Source: Marinobacter salarius
GTDB taxonomy: Bacteria; Pseudomonadota; Gammaproteobacteria; Pseudomonadales; Oleiphilaceae
Direction: 5' to 3'
Assembly (NCBI RefSeq): GCF_032922745.1
Contig: NZ_CP136693.1
Location: 3,410,001-3,474,000, forward strand
Length of the DNA: 64,000 nucleotides
Of this stretch, positions 51,705-60,926 are shown in pieces. A program made the position numbers and the translations under genes. Below the pieces are notes generated by a model, which had not been told where the DNA came from, ran no database searches, and saw only the letters and a list, made by a program, of their open reading frames with translations. Position 1 is the stretch's first letter. Each line of letters starts with the position of its first letter.

Positions 51705-52139
51705 TCAGTCGTCCAGCAGGAAGTGCGCCCGTGCGGTCGCGATGGGCTGGGAGCGAGATTTCTGCCAGGCGGTGATCATCACATTGGCTACACGGTTGCC
51801 CTGGCGGGTGAGCTGACATTCTGCGAACGTCTCGCGGTTCAGGCCAGCACGAAGGTAATCCAGTGAAAAATCCACGATGCGGGGCATTCTCAGAGCTTCC
51901 TGGGACATCATCAGATAGATAACCGCTGACAACTCCATGAAGCCACCGATCACCCCACCATGGATAGCTGGCAGTATCGGGTTACCCAGGTTTTCCTTTT
52001 TCATGGGAAGGCGAAAAATCAGGTCGTCGCCAAAACGGTCGCACTCGAGGCCGATGAAACGGGCGTAGGGGATACTCTCCAGCATTCGAGAGAAATCCCC
52101 GGTGTCCTGGGTATAGCGGAGGATTTCCGGATTGGTCAT
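51705..52139 (-). CDS. PaaI-type hotdog thioesterase, second of a pair
   Basis: 144-residue hotdog protein with PAIHGGVIGGFMELSAVIYL, the H-G-G helix motif of PaaI-like thioesterases. It follows an analogous gene with a four-base overlap (ATGA) and its own GGAGG site inside the upstream stop region. The two are diverged in sequence, so they may form a heterodimer or serve different acyl-CoAs. No substrate can be given. Confidence 0.82.
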   Translation of the reverse strand: MTNPEILRYTQDTGDFSRMLESIPYARFIGLECDRFGDDLIFRLPMKKENLGNPILPAIHGGVIGGFMELSAVIYLMMSQEALRMPRIVDFSLDYLRAGLNRETFAECQLTRQGNRVANVMITAWQKSRSQPIATARAHFLLDD

Positions 52140-52606
52140 TCTTCGCCTCCAGTGATCAAGTCGCGGAACGACTTCGGGGTTGCTTCCTTACCGATACGCA
52201 TGAAAGTGCCGACACAGTTGGCGATGGTCTCCCCCGGCTCCTGATAGGCCTCACAGCGGGTAAAGATAATGTTGCGGGTAACCTTATAGGTTTCAGCGCG
52301 GGCATAGACCGGCTTGTGTGGTTCCGCCGGGCGCATGTAGTCCACTCTCAGGTCCAGCGTCGGGCACAACTCGAAGTCATCCAGACTGCACATGATCACG
52401 GAACCGGAAGTGGTGTCCATCAGTGTTGTGATGGCACCACCATGGATAACGCCCGTATCCGGGTTGCCGATAATGCGGTCACTGTAAGGAAGGCATAGCG
52501 TCAATTGATCTGCTTTTGCAGATGTCACTGTCAGGCCCAGTTCCCGTCCCTGGTTGAGGGTTCCAATAAACCGGCGGACCCGGTCCATCCTCATGGAGTC
52601 TTTCAT
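52136..52606 (-). CDS. PaaI-type hotdog thioesterase, first of a pair
   Basis: 156-residue hotdog protein with PDTGVIHGGAITTLMDTTSGS, the catalytic-loop pattern of PaaI/YbgC-like thioesterases (the aspartate in the MDTT stretch is the usual catalytic acid). The start could be ATG 52606 or ATG 52594 (RMDRV). It precedes the second thioesterase in a tight operon. The 18-base gap from the DUF599 gene upstream suggests co-transcription with that as well. Confidence 0.82.
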   Translation of the reverse strand: MKDSMRMDRVRRFIGTLNQGRELGLTVTSAKADQLTLCLPYSDRIIGNPDTGVIHGGAITTLMDTTSGSVIMCSLDDFELCPTLDLRVDYMRPAEPHKPVYARAETYKVTRNIIFTRCEAYQEPGETIANCVGTFMRIGKEATPKSFRDLITGGEE

Positions 52607-52624
52607 AACGTTAGGCTCATCAGG

Positions 52625-53374
52625 TCAGTTTTGGGTTTCTTTACCAGCTTCTTTCTCAGTGTCCGACTTTGGCAGCGGCTCCTCGAACACCTTGCCGGCT
52701 CGCAGCGCCCTCAGCGCGGTAGAGCGGAACTCCCGACGGTACAAAACGATGACAATCAAGGTAGAGGCACCCATGAATACCAGCGGGTGGATAAACCAGG
52801 AGACCACGGCCAATGCGTAATAGTAAGAGCGCAACCCAAGGTTGAAGGCATCGCCAGCAAGATTGCAAACCCTTCCGGCGCTCTTTGCAAAGGCTTCCCG
52901 GGCAGCAGGACTTGCCTTGGTATCGGTTGTCAGCGGTGCGCTGCCAATCAGCACGGAGACGAAGTTGTACATCCGCATGGACCAGGTGAACTTGAAGAAC
53001 GCGTAGATGAAGATCACCATCAACACGACCATCCGCATTTCCCAGATTTCCCGGCTGGGCAAGGTGCCAAACGGCATGGTACTGAACACTTCCATGACCT
53101 CTTGGGTGTACCCCAGCGCCGTGATGATACCGGCCAGGATCAACAGGCAGCTGGATGCGAAAAAGGCACCGTTGCGCTCAAGGTTACCCACCACGGAGGC
53201 GTCGGATATACGATTATCCCGGCGGAGCATCACGCGCATCCAGTCTTCACGGTAAAGGTCGAGGGTGTTGGAGAGGCAGGGTCGATCATTGGCCTTGCGT
53301 CTGGAGTACTCGGAGTAGCCTAGCCAGCAGATCAAAAACCAGACCAGGGCGATGAGTTCCAGATAGTTGCTCAT
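52625..53374 (-). CDS. DUF599 family membrane protein
   Basis: 249-residue protein with about four hydrophobic segments and the DUF599 sequence (SNTLDLYREDWMRVMLRRDN; NGAFFASSCLLILAGIITALG; SMRMYNFVSVLIGSAP). The C-terminal tail is polar and charged. Function unknown; DUF599 proteins are widespread in proteobacteria without an assigned role. First gene of the probable operon DUF599-thioesterase-thioesterase. Confidence 0.82.
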   Translation of the reverse strand: MSNYLELIALVWFLICWLGYSEYSRRKANDRPCLSNTLDLYREDWMRVMLRRDNRISDASVVGNLERNGAFFASSCLLILAGIITALGYTQEVMEVFSTMPFGTLPSREIWEMRMVVLMVIFIYAFFKFTWSMRMYNFVSVLIGSAPLTTDTKASPAAREAFAKSAGRVCNLAGDAFNLGLRSYYYALAVVSWFIHPLVFMGASTLIVIVLYRREFRSTALRALRAGKVFEEPLPKSDTEKEAGKETQN

Positions 53375-53575
53375 GAAGTCGTTCCGGATGCGGTATGAAA
53401 CGGGAATTGGAGTCTTTGATCATACCGCAAAGCCGACAAAGCCTCCACACAACAGGCCCTTACGGGTAGCATCACAGCCGCTCACAGGGATATGGTATAA
53501 ACATCCCAATGCCCAGCAACGGCGACCGCGGATATTCACCAGGGTCTGCCCAGGTATTCAAACAAGGAGTTTATC

Positions 53576-54856
53576 GTGAACGTTCACACAGGCTTTCGAC
53601 ATCTTACCGTTTTTGTGGTGGTGGCCTTCCTTGCCGGGTGCTCAGTCAACCCGGTCACTGGCGAAAAGCAGCTGTCACTGATTCCCGAAAGCCAGGAGCT
53701 TTCCATCGGCAGCGAGCAGTACAAGCCAACTCAGCAAACCCAGGGCGGCCAGTTCTACCTTGACCCGGAATTGAACCTGTACGTCAGTCAGGTAGGCCAG
53801 AAGCTGGCAAAGGTCAGTGACCGTCGCGACCTGCCCTACGAGTTTGTGGTTCTCAACAGCAGTGTTCCCAATGCCTGGGCGCTTCCTGGGGGAAAGATTG
53901 CCATCAACAGGGGTCTGTTGATGGAGTTGGAGGATGAGGCCCAGTTGGCGTCGGTTCTTGGCCATGAAATAGTTCACGCCGCCGCTCGCCACAGTGTCCA
54001 GCGCATGCAGCAAGGCATGTTGATCAGCGCAGGCGTGGCGGGGTTGGGTTTTGCCCTGTCTGATAACGAATGGGCCGGCCTGATCATGGGCGGCGCGGCC
54101 ATGGGGGCGCAGCTCGCACTCGCCCAATACAGCCAGGGAGATGAGTTGGAGTCTGACCACTACGGCATTCGTTACATGAAAGCAGCCGGATACAACCCAC
54201 AGGCAGCGGTGGAGTTGCAGGAAGTGTTTGTACGGCTCTCCGAGGACCGTGACACAAGCTTCATTGAAGGCATGTTCGCCACTCACCCGCCGTCACAGAA
54301 ACGCGTTCGTGAAAACCAGGAACTGGTCGATAAAATTGGCGCGGGCGGCTATCGGGGCGAAGATACCTACGAGAAAAAACTGTCTTTCCTGCGCAGCCGC
54401 CAGCCTGCTTACGATGCCTATGACGAAGCCATGAAACTGGCCGGTAACGACAAGCTGGACGAAGCGCTTGCCAAAGTGAATGAGGCCATCAAGGTAGAAC
54501 CGGAAGAAGCCGCTTTCTACTCGCTCCGCGGTCGCATCTACCGGGCCAAAGAGAACCTTGATAAAGCCGCCGCGGACTTCGACAAGGCCACGTCGTTGTA
54601 TCCGGAGATGTTCACTTACCAGCTTCACAGCGGCCTGAATGCTCTGGAGTTGAACAATTATGACAAAGCCCGCGAACACCTGAGCCAGGCCAATCAGGTT
54701 GTGCCGACATCGATCGCCTACCTGCGGCTGGGGGACGTTGCTGTAAAGCAGGGTAAACGCCAGGAAGCCATCCAATATTACAGCACCGCAGCAGAAGCCG
54801 GCGGCGAGGTGGCCGAGGAGGCAAAACGCAAGCTGGCCCAACTGACGCAGAACTGA
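53576..54856 (+). CDS. M48 metalloprotease lipoprotein with TPR tail (BepA-like)
   Basis: 426 residues. The GTG start at 53576 follows AAGGAG. A lipobox LAGC makes it an outer-membrane-targeted lipoprotein. The peptidase motif is HEIVH (H130, E131, H134) with the third zinc ligand in ELESDHYG. From about residue 285 several TPR-like repeats follow (DEALAKVNEAIKVEPEEAAF; YSLRGRIYRAKENLDKAAAD). This is the BepA/YfgC layout; BepA helps assemble or degrade the LptD outer-membrane machinery. Identification as BepA itself versus another M48-TPR lipoprotein (LoiP-like members lack the TPRs) is likely but not certain. Confidence 0.82.
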   Translation: MNVHTGFRHLTVFVVVAFLAGCSVNPVTGEKQLSLIPESQELSIGSEQYKPTQQTQGGQFYLDPELNLYVSQVGQKLAKVSDRRDLPYEFVVLNSSVPNAWALPGGKIAINRGLLMELEDEAQLASVLGHEIVHAAARHSVQRMQQGMLISAGVAGLGFALSDNEWAGLIMGGAAMGAQLALAQYSQGDELESDHYGIRYMKAAGYNPQAAVELQEVFVRLSEDRDTSFIEGMFATHPPSQKRVRENQELVDKIGAGGYRGEDTYEKKLSFLRSRQPAYDAYDEAMKLAGNDKLDEALAKVNEAIKVEPEEAAFYSLRGRIYRAKENLDKAAADFDKATSLYPEMFTYQLHSGLNALELNNYDKAREHLSQANQVVPTSIAYLRLGDVAVKQGKRQEAIQYYSTAAEAGGEVAEEAKRKLAQLTQN

Positions 54857-54870
54857 CGTCATCGTCCGCA

Positions 54871-54899
54871 TTGACTTTTAGAGCAATAACTCTAAAAAT
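54871..54899 (+). promoter_or_regulatory. Promoter with an operator between -35 and -10, SCP2/ADH operon
   Basis: TTGACT (54871-54876), 17 bp, TAAAAA (54894-54899). Inside the spacer sits a perfect inverted repeat TTTTAGAG (54876-54883) / CTCTAAAA (54890-54897) with a 6-base loop. A repressor or MerR-type activator bound there would directly control the start. A second small inverted repeat CAATCG (54916-54921) / CGATTG (54924-54929) is placed just before the ATG at 54932. Confidence 0.6.
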
Positions 54900-54931
54900 C
54901 GATGTACTTAAACAACAATCGGACGATTGCC

Positions 54932-55477
54932 ATGCTTGCGAAACGTATCCAGCCGATGGTGTTCCAGGCCCGGCGGCTTTATGTGGAGCTGATGTTCCAG
55001 GTGATGGGGCGTGCGCTCCAGGCTGTCAGTGAAATTGATTCTGCGGTGCAAAAGGAAGCCCGGGCCCTGCCCGATGGCTTCCTGTTTGAAATGATGGTGA
55101 TGCCAGACGGGTCACGACTCATTGTTGAACACACGGGGAATGGCCGTTTTCATTACCACGGGGACTCGGCACCACGCCCAGTGGATCTGTCCATTCAGTT
55201 CAAGCACATCGCTCACGCTTTCCTGGTGCTCTCGTTCCAGGAGAAAACCTCGGTGGCGTTCGCCAACGACCGCATGCTGGTTGATGGCGATATCAGTTAC
55301 GCCATCCGCATGACTCGCGTCCTCAATCGGCTTGAGACCTTCATCCTGCCCAAGCTGGTGGCGAAACGTGCGGTAAAGGAATATCCCTCAAACCTTCACC
55401 TGCCTGAGAAGCTCCTCAGCGCAGCCCGTATTTATCTCAAGGTTGCAACCCAATTTGTCGAGACGGTGAGAGCATAA
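54932..55477 (+). CDS. SCP2-like sterol-carrier domain protein
   Basis: 181-residue cytoplasmic protein. The region GFLFEMMVMPDGSRLIVEHTGNGRFHYH to DGDISYAIRMTRVLNRLETF resembles the SCP2 lipid-binding domain, which carries acyl chains or sterols to lipid enzymes. The match is by eye and moderate. The ATG at 54932 fits a 26-base leader from the promoter; the upstream in-frame ATG at 54902 would fall at the transcription start. Its stop overlaps the alcohol dehydrogenase ATG by one base (TAATG), so the two genes are translationally coupled, suggesting a shared alcohol or wax/fatty-alcohol role. Confidence 0.55.
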   Translation: MLAKRIQPMVFQARRLYVELMFQVMGRALQAVSEIDSAVQKEARALPDGFLFEMMVMPDGSRLIVEHTGNGRFHYHGDSAPRPVDLSIQFKHIAHAFLVLSFQEKTSVAFANDRMLVDGDISYAIRMTRVLNRLETFILPKLVAKRAVKEYPSNLHLPEKLLSAARIYLKVATQFVETVRA

Positions 55478-56664
55478 TGACGAACCAATATTACGAGTTT
55501 TTCTGCCCGGTCAAAGTCATCGCCGGCAAAGCGGCCCTTGAGCATATTCCCTACGAGCTTACCGGTCTTGCCGCCAAGCGCCCAATGATCGTGACCGACA
55601 AGGGTGTCAGGGCCGCGGGCCTTCTGGACCCGGTGGTCGCGGCCTGCGAGGAAAGCGGGTTGGAAATCATCAGCATCTACGATGATGTGCCGCCAGATTC
55701 GTCCACCGACGTGGTCAGGGACATCGCCGGAATCTATCGCAGCGAGAAATGTGATTCCATCATTGCGGTGGGTGGCGGCTCTGCCATCGATACCGCCAAG
55801 GCCGTGAACATTCTGGTGTCAGAGGGTGGCGACGACATTGCAGCCTACAGTGGTGCGGGGGTGATCAAGCATCCCCTGAAACCATTCCTGGTGGTTCCAA
55901 CCACCGCCGGCACGGGCTCGGAAGTAACATCGGTAGCCGTGATCACCGATACAACCAAGTCAGTGAAACTCCCCTTTACTTCGTCATTCCTGCTACCCAA
56001 TGCGGCCGTAATAGACCCCAGGATGACACTGACACTGCCTCCACACATCACGGCTGCCACCGCGATGGACGCCATGACCCATGCCACGGAAGCCTTCACC
56101 TGCATGGCCAAGAACCCGCTTAGCGATGCCTATGCCACTGCGGCGATCAAAAAGATCAGCACCTCGCTGCTGCAGGTTATGGATAACCCGAAGGACAGCG
56201 ATGGCCGGCTGGAGCTGGCGCAGGCCTCCACCATGGCGGGAATTGCGTTCTCAAACTCCATGGTGGGACTGGTTCACGCCCTCGGACACGCCACCGGTGC
56301 CATTTGCCACCTGCCCCATGGCTTGTGCATGAGCCTGTACCTGCCCTATGTACTGGAGTACAACCTCGAGTCTATCCGGGCGCCGCTGGGCGAGCTTCTG
56401 CTCTACCTCGAAGGGCCTGATGTCTATTCCGCCACACCGGCCAGCCGCCGCGCGGAAGCCAGCATTTCCGCGCTGCGCAAACTGCGTGATGAGCTCCATA
56501 AGCGCTGCAAGCTGCCCCGCACCCTCAAGGAAGCCGGCAGCGTTGAGGAGCACCAGCTTGATATCATCGCCGAAATGGCCATGGACGACGGCGCCATAAT
56601 GTTCAACCCAAAAGAGGTCAGCCTCGAAGATGCTCGCTCAGTTCTGAAGCGCGCCTGGGCCTGA
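55477..56664 (+). CDS. Iron-containing alcohol dehydrogenase
   Basis: 395-residue group III NAD(P)-dependent alcohol dehydrogenase. The nucleotide loop is IIAVGGGSAIDTAKAVNILV, TTAGTGSEVTSVAVIT is the substrate/metal region, and the iron ligands lie in DAMTHATEAFTC, GLVHALGHATGA and HLPHGLCMSL. It oxidises or reduces a primary or secondary alcohol; the linked SCP2-like partner makes a medium- or long-chain fatty alcohol plausible, which is inference. A terminator follows. Confidence 0.9.
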   Translation: MTNQYYEFFCPVKVIAGKAALEHIPYELTGLAAKRPMIVTDKGVRAAGLLDPVVAACEESGLEIISIYDDVPPDSSTDVVRDIAGIYRSEKCDSIIAVGGGSAIDTAKAVNILVSEGGDDIAAYSGAGVIKHPLKPFLVVPTTAGTGSEVTSVAVITDTTKSVKLPFTSSFLLPNAAVIDPRMTLTLPPHITAATAMDAMTHATEAFTCMAKNPLSDAYATAAIKKISTSLLQVMDNPKDSDGRLELAQASTMAGIAFSNSMVGLVHALGHATGAICHLPHGLCMSLYLPYVLEYNLESIRAPLGELLLYLEGPDVYSATPASRRAEASISALRKLRDELHKRCKLPRTLKEAGSVEEHQLDIIAEMAMDDGAIMFNPKEVSLEDARSVLKRAWA

Positions 56665-56679
56665 TCAGGTAACGCCGTG

Positions 56680-56703
56680 CACCCGGCTCCAGCCGGGTGT
56701 TTC
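56680..56703 (+). terminator. Terminator of the SCP2/ADH operon
   Basis: Stem CACCCGGC (56680-56687) / GCCGGGTG (56692-56699) with a 4-base loop (one more pair possible inside), followed by TTTCAGG. Located 15 bases after the alcohol dehydrogenase stop. Confidence 0.7.
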
Positions 56704-56855
56704 AGGCTCTTCAGGAAATAAAGGCTGACACTCGGCACTGCAAAAACATTCCAATCGTGTCATTGAAATTGACCGTGGAAACAGTGACAATTCTGCTGGA
56801 GCTGGCAGGGATGTAGCCGGGCTAGAATGTCTTCTTGAAACAGAGCCTCGCATCT

Positions 56856-57650
56856 ATGCGCAACGACTCATCCGGCCGGCCTATCCCGATCGCCATCACG
56901 TCACTGACACTCCTGCTTTCGTCCCTGTTTGGTGCAACTGCACTCGCTACCGAGGATGCGTCTTCGCAGGACGCAGAGCGCGTATTCCGATTCAACGTCT
57001 CGCCGAATGGCTATCCTCCTTACCTGATTACAGAGGGTGATAAGCAGTCCGGCATCATGTGGGATGTGGTCGCCCTGATTGCGGAGCGGTTGGACTATCG
57101 CGTTGTCGCCGAACAGGTTCCCCGCAAACGTGTCGACCAGATGCTAATGGACGGCTACCTAGACGGCACTACCCGAGCGAGGGAGTGGACTGACAACCCG
57201 GAGGATTTTGTCTTCACAGACCCCGTGGTTAACGTTGAGGAAGTCCTGTTTGTCCCGAAACATTCAGCGTTTCAGTTTGAAGTGCCTGAAGACCTGCTTT
57301 CAAAAACCCTGGTTACCCACCTCGGTTACCATTACCCCACATTGGAGCCTTTCTTTGAATCTGGAGACATCAAACGTTTTGATGTCTCCAAGGACCGGGA
57401 CATGTTCCGATACGTCCTTCATGGCGAGGACCTCGACGCCGCGATCGCAGATCGCCTGGTTGGCAAGTGGATATTGCGGAACGAGGGGCTCCAGAAGGAA
57501 TTCACAACAACGTCCACCAAACTCAGCGAATACGGTTTCCGGTTGATGCTTCGGAAGGACTGGGCACCTTTCGCCAACGCCTTTAACCGAGAACTTCAAG
57601 CGCTCCAGGAGAACGGCAGACTGGATGAAATTCTCTCCAACTACCGTTAA
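56856..57650 (+). CDS. Periplasmic solute-binding protein-like (SBP_bac_3), orphan
   Basis: About 264 residues with a Sec signal peptide (ITSLTLLLSSLFGATALA). The mature domain begins RFNVSPNGYPPYLITEGDKQSGIMWD and continues with the family's LPD/RxxDQM pattern (PRKRVDQMLMDGYLDG), then a second lobe with KDRDMFRYVLHGEDLDAAIA. It is an extracytoplasmic receptor, probably for an amino acid or related ligand, not linked to ABC genes here. A TTG at 56835 is an alternative start, but the ATG at 56856 leaves a normal signal peptide. Unlike the protein at 19.4 kb in ligand-lobe sequence. Confidence 0.78.
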   Translation: MRNDSSGRPIPIAITSLTLLLSSLFGATALATEDASSQDAERVFRFNVSPNGYPPYLITEGDKQSGIMWDVVALIAERLDYRVVAEQVPRKRVDQMLMDGYLDGTTRAREWTDNPEDFVFTDPVVNVEEVLFVPKHSAFQFEVPEDLLSKTLVTHLGYHYPTLEPFFESGDIKRFDVSKDRDMFRYVLHGEDLDAAIADRLVGKWILRNEGLQKEFTTTSTKLSEYGFRLMLRKDWAPFANAFNRELQALQENGRLDEILSNYR

Positions 57651-57667
57651 CTCCGGAATCGCCTCTG

Positions 57668-60154
57668 CTATTCAAGTCGCCTGAGCAGGAGCATCGGCGA
57701 TACGCTCAGTACGGGCTTCAATTGCCAGCGACCGAACAGCGCCAACACCAGGGCACTGAATAGTGGGATAGGCAGTATGGTCTGCCAGTGCCAACGGAAC
57801 TCGCCTTCAAACATGCGGAACTGCAGTGCCCAGACAGCGGCTTCTGCTGCCGCAACGCCGAGAATACCGGCAAAGAATCCCAGCAGCGCGAACTCCAGCA
57901 TGGTACTCCTTACCAGCAGTGTCTGTCGGCCGCCCAGAGTCCGCAGCAGCGCACCTTCCCGTTGCCGATCCTGCATGGTGGCACTGACTACCGCAGCCAT
58001 CACCACCAGGGCGGCGGCCAGGATCAACGCCAATATCGCTTCGATGGCCTGGGTAACCTGCCGTACGATTTCCTGGATACGCTCAATCACGTGGTCGATT
58101 TCGAGCACGGAAACCGTGGGAAACCGGCGTGAGAAATCGTTAAGTTGGGACTTCAGGTCCGCCGGCAGATAGAATGCTGTAATCCACGTGGCGGGCATGT
58201 CTTCCAGACCACCTCCCGGGGGAAACGCCATGTAGAAATTGGGTTTCATGCTGTCCCACTGGACGGTGCGAATACTGGTAACGGTTTCCGTGATCTTCTC
58301 CGAGCCAATGGTGAACCCAAGCTCGTCCCCCACCTCTACACCGAGCTTTCCAGCCAGTTCCGCTTCAATGGAGACACCGTCGGTCTGCCCGTTCGTAAAC
58401 CATTGGCCAGCAACAATGCCGTTGTCGTCTGGCAGCTCTTCCATCCAGGTCAGGTTTAACTCGCGGTTAAGGGCCCCGACTCGTTCGTCCTTGGTCACGG
58501 CTTCTTTCACCGGCTGCCCGTTCAGCTCAGTAAGCCGGCCACGGACCATGGGATACAGCTTCTCCAGAGGGTGCCCACGTTCCGCCCAGAACTCATCCAC
58601 CTCATCCACCGCCTCCGGGGCGATGTTGATCAGGAAGTGGTTGGGCGTGTCTTCAGGCAATTGCGACTGCCAGTCGTCCAGCAGGGACGTTCTGACAAGG
58701 ATCAGCGTGGCCGCCAGCATCAACGTCATGGCGAAGACCGCAATCTGGGACAGGCTGGCCCTGCGATGCCGGTACAGACCGACAAGTGCCAGCCGCCAGG
58801 CGTTCCCACCACCACTGATGCGACGCAGTGTGGTGACCATCAACCACCCAAGCAGGCCCAGAGTGCCGAGCAACAAGGCAAGCCCGCCAAGAAGGGACAG
58901 CACCAGGGACACTTCCCTGGCGTACATCCATACCAAGCCAAAGATTGCGACGACTGCAATCACCAGGTCGGGAATCGCTTCGCGGCCGGATTCGCCAGGC
59001 TGGCTTCGCAGCACCCGCATCGCCGGCACGTTCCGCAGCCTTCGAATGGGTGGATACGCAAAGGCAAACAGCGACACCAACGCCGTCAAAAGTGCCGGCG
59101 CCAACGCATTGGGATCAATCTGGTAGTCTATCTGCCGCTCCAGCACATCCCCCAACACGCTGGACAGCAGCCAATACAGGGGTAAGGCCACCAACAGGCC
59201 GCCAACGGCACCAACGACACCCCACAGAGCCAATCGACGCAAATACAGGCGACCTATCCCCTGGCTGCGAACCCCCAGTGTTTTCAGCAGCGCCACGGTA
59301 TCCCGTTGCGACAACGCGTACTGACGGCTGGCGACCGCCACGGCGACCGCCGCCAACATCACCGCCAGGCTGCCACCCAGCAACAGAAAACGCTCAGCCC
59401 GTTCCAGGGAGCGGGAGAAGGTCTCGCCATCACGCACACCCTCCCACTCGTGGCTGGGCTCCAGTTGTGGCTGCAGCCAACCGTAGTAATCGTTGAGCAA
59501 CGCTTCTTCACCGGCAAACAGGTACACGTATTCAACCCGGCTGCCCTCCTGAATCACACCGGTTGCGCCAACGTCATCCGCGTGCATCATTACCCTTGGC
59601 GCCAGAGCGGACATATTGAAGCCGCCGTCCGGCTCACGCACCAGCAGGCCGGCAATGGTCAGCCCCTGATTACCAACCTCCAGGGTGTCTCCCAGTTCAA
59701 GCTCCAGGAGCCGTAGCAAACGCGGGTTGATCCAGACCTCGCCCGGCGCAGGGCCATGAGCAACCGTTTGCCTCGGTGCCTCCGCACCCTCCTGGTATTC
59801 CACTTCGCCCCGCAGCGGGTATTCGTTGTTCACCGCCTTGACCGACACCAGCTGGAAATTCCCGGCACCAAAGACCATCGTGGAGAATTCGACCATACGG
59901 GCCGTTTCCAGCCCTCTTTGCTCGGCTTCCTGCATCCACCTCTCAGGAATCGGCCGGCCGTTTTCCGCTTCCAATTGGCGATCCGCAGCAAGAAAAGAGC
60001 TGGCTGACGACACCAGGGTGCGCTGCAACTGGCTGGCGAACAGGGCAATGGTTGCTACCGTGGCAACCGCGATGATCAGCGCCGAGAGCACGACACGAAC
60101 ATCCCGTTCGCGCCAGTCACGTTTGACCGACATGAGTTTCTTAGAAGCCGCCAT
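57668..60154 (-). CDS. FtsX-like ABC permease, YbbP-like
   Basis: 828-residue permease of the YbbP type: two FtsX blocks and wide periplasmic parts (about 40-250 and 480-690). Its start overlaps the stop of its ATPase by one base (TGATG). With the YbbA-like ATPase and divergent TesA this recreates the ybbAP-tesA arrangement of E. coli, where the exporter and the periplasmic thioesterase are neighbours. The substrate of YbbAP is not settled. Distinct from the pair at 26-29 kb in both sequence and context. Confidence 0.87.
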   Translation of the reverse strand: MAASKKLMSVKRDWRERDVRVVLSALIIAVATVATIALFASQLQRTLVSSASSFLAADRQLEAENGRPIPERWMQEAEQRGLETARMVEFSTMVFGAGNFQLVSVKAVNNEYPLRGEVEYQEGAEAPRQTVAHGPAPGEVWINPRLLRLLELELGDTLEVGNQGLTIAGLLVREPDGGFNMSALAPRVMMHADDVGATGVIQEGSRVEYVYLFAGEEALLNDYYGWLQPQLEPSHEWEGVRDGETFSRSLERAERFLLLGGSLAVMLAAVAVAVASRQYALSQRDTVALLKTLGVRSQGIGRLYLRRLALWGVVGAVGGLLVALPLYWLLSSVLGDVLERQIDYQIDPNALAPALLTALVSLFAFAYPPIRRLRNVPAMRVLRSQPGESGREAIPDLVIAVVAIFGLVWMYAREVSLVLSLLGGLALLLGTLGLLGWLMVTTLRRISGGGNAWRLALVGLYRHRRASLSQIAVFAMTLMLAATLILVRTSLLDDWQSQLPEDTPNHFLINIAPEAVDEVDEFWAERGHPLEKLYPMVRGRLTELNGQPVKEAVTKDERVGALNRELNLTWMEELPDDNGIVAGQWFTNGQTDGVSIEAELAGKLGVEVGDELGFTIGSEKITETVTSIRTVQWDSMKPNFYMAFPPGGGLEDMPATWITAFYLPADLKSQLNDFSRRFPTVSVLEIDHVIERIQEIVRQVTQAIEAILALILAAALVVMAAVVSATMQDRQREGALLRTLGGRQTLLVRSTMLEFALLGFFAGILGVAAAEAAVWALQFRMFEGEFRWHWQTILPIPLFSALVLALFGRWQLKPVLSVSPMLLLRRLE

Positions 60155-60888
60155 CAGTTCACCGCTTCTGGCTGAGGGGCCGTCGAAGGTTCGGTCAATA
60201 CACCGGCCTCGATATTGAATTGTCGGCCACAGCGGGCGGCAAGCCGTTCGTCGTGGGTCACCATGACCAGTGTTGTGCCCTGCTCCCGATTCAGGGTCAT
60301 CAACAGGTCGGATACGTCAGCGCCAGTGCGGTTGTCGAGATTACCGGTGGGTTCGTCGGCAAACAGGATGGCCGGCTCGGAGGCAAAGGCGCGAGCAATG
60401 GCTACCCGCTGCTGTTCGCCACCGGAAAGCTGCCTCGGGGTGTGAGAGAGCCGTTCGCCAAGCCCGACCCGTTCCAGTAACTCCTTTGCTTTGGCTTTCG
60501 GAGAATCGAAACCGCCCAGCTCCAGCGGCAGCATAACGTTCTCCAGCGCGGTCAGGGCCGGCAATAACTGGAATGACTGGAACACGAAGCCAACACGGCG
60601 GGACCGGAGTTTCGCGCGTTCATCCTCACTGAGCTTGCTGATCACCGAACCATCAAGTTCAACGGTGCCATCGGACGGGGTATCCAATCCGGCCAACAGC
60701 CCCAACAACGTAGTTTTTCCGGAGCCGGAGCGCCCGACAATGGCGACTGATTCACCCCGGTTGATTTCCAGACTGACCCCCTGCAAGATCGTCAACGTAT
60801 CTGTCTCCAGGCTGACCTTGTGCGTCAGGTTACTGACTTTCAGCATGGGGCTGACATTATCCGGTTTGTGATCACTTAAGTCGCTCAC
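60154..60888 (-). CDS. ABC ATPase, YbbA-like
   Basis: 244-residue MacB/LolD-class ATPase. Walker A GRSGSGKTT, signature QLSGGEQQRVAIARAF, Walker B ILFADEPTGNLDNRTG and MVTHDERL are intact. The GTG at 60888 follows GGAGAGCTC; a second possible start lies at the MLKVSN methionine. It pairs with the YbbP-like permease next door. The tesA gene starts 38 bases away on the other strand, so both promoters share that short space. Confidence 0.9.
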   Translation of the reverse strand: MSDLSDHKPDNVSPMLKVSNLTHKVSLETDTLTILQGVSLEINRGESVAIVGRSGSGKTTLLGLLAGLDTPSDGTVELDGSVISKLSEDERAKLRSRRVGFVFQSFQLLPALTALENVMLPLELGGFDSPKAKAKELLERVGLGERLSHTPRQLSGGEQQRVAIARAFASEPAILFADEPTGNLDNRTGADVSDLLMTLNREQGTTLVMVTHDERLAARCGRQFNIEAGVLTEPSTAPQPEAVN

Positions 60889-60926
60889 GAGCTCTCCACA
60901 ACGGTTGTATTGAACACAGGACCTCT

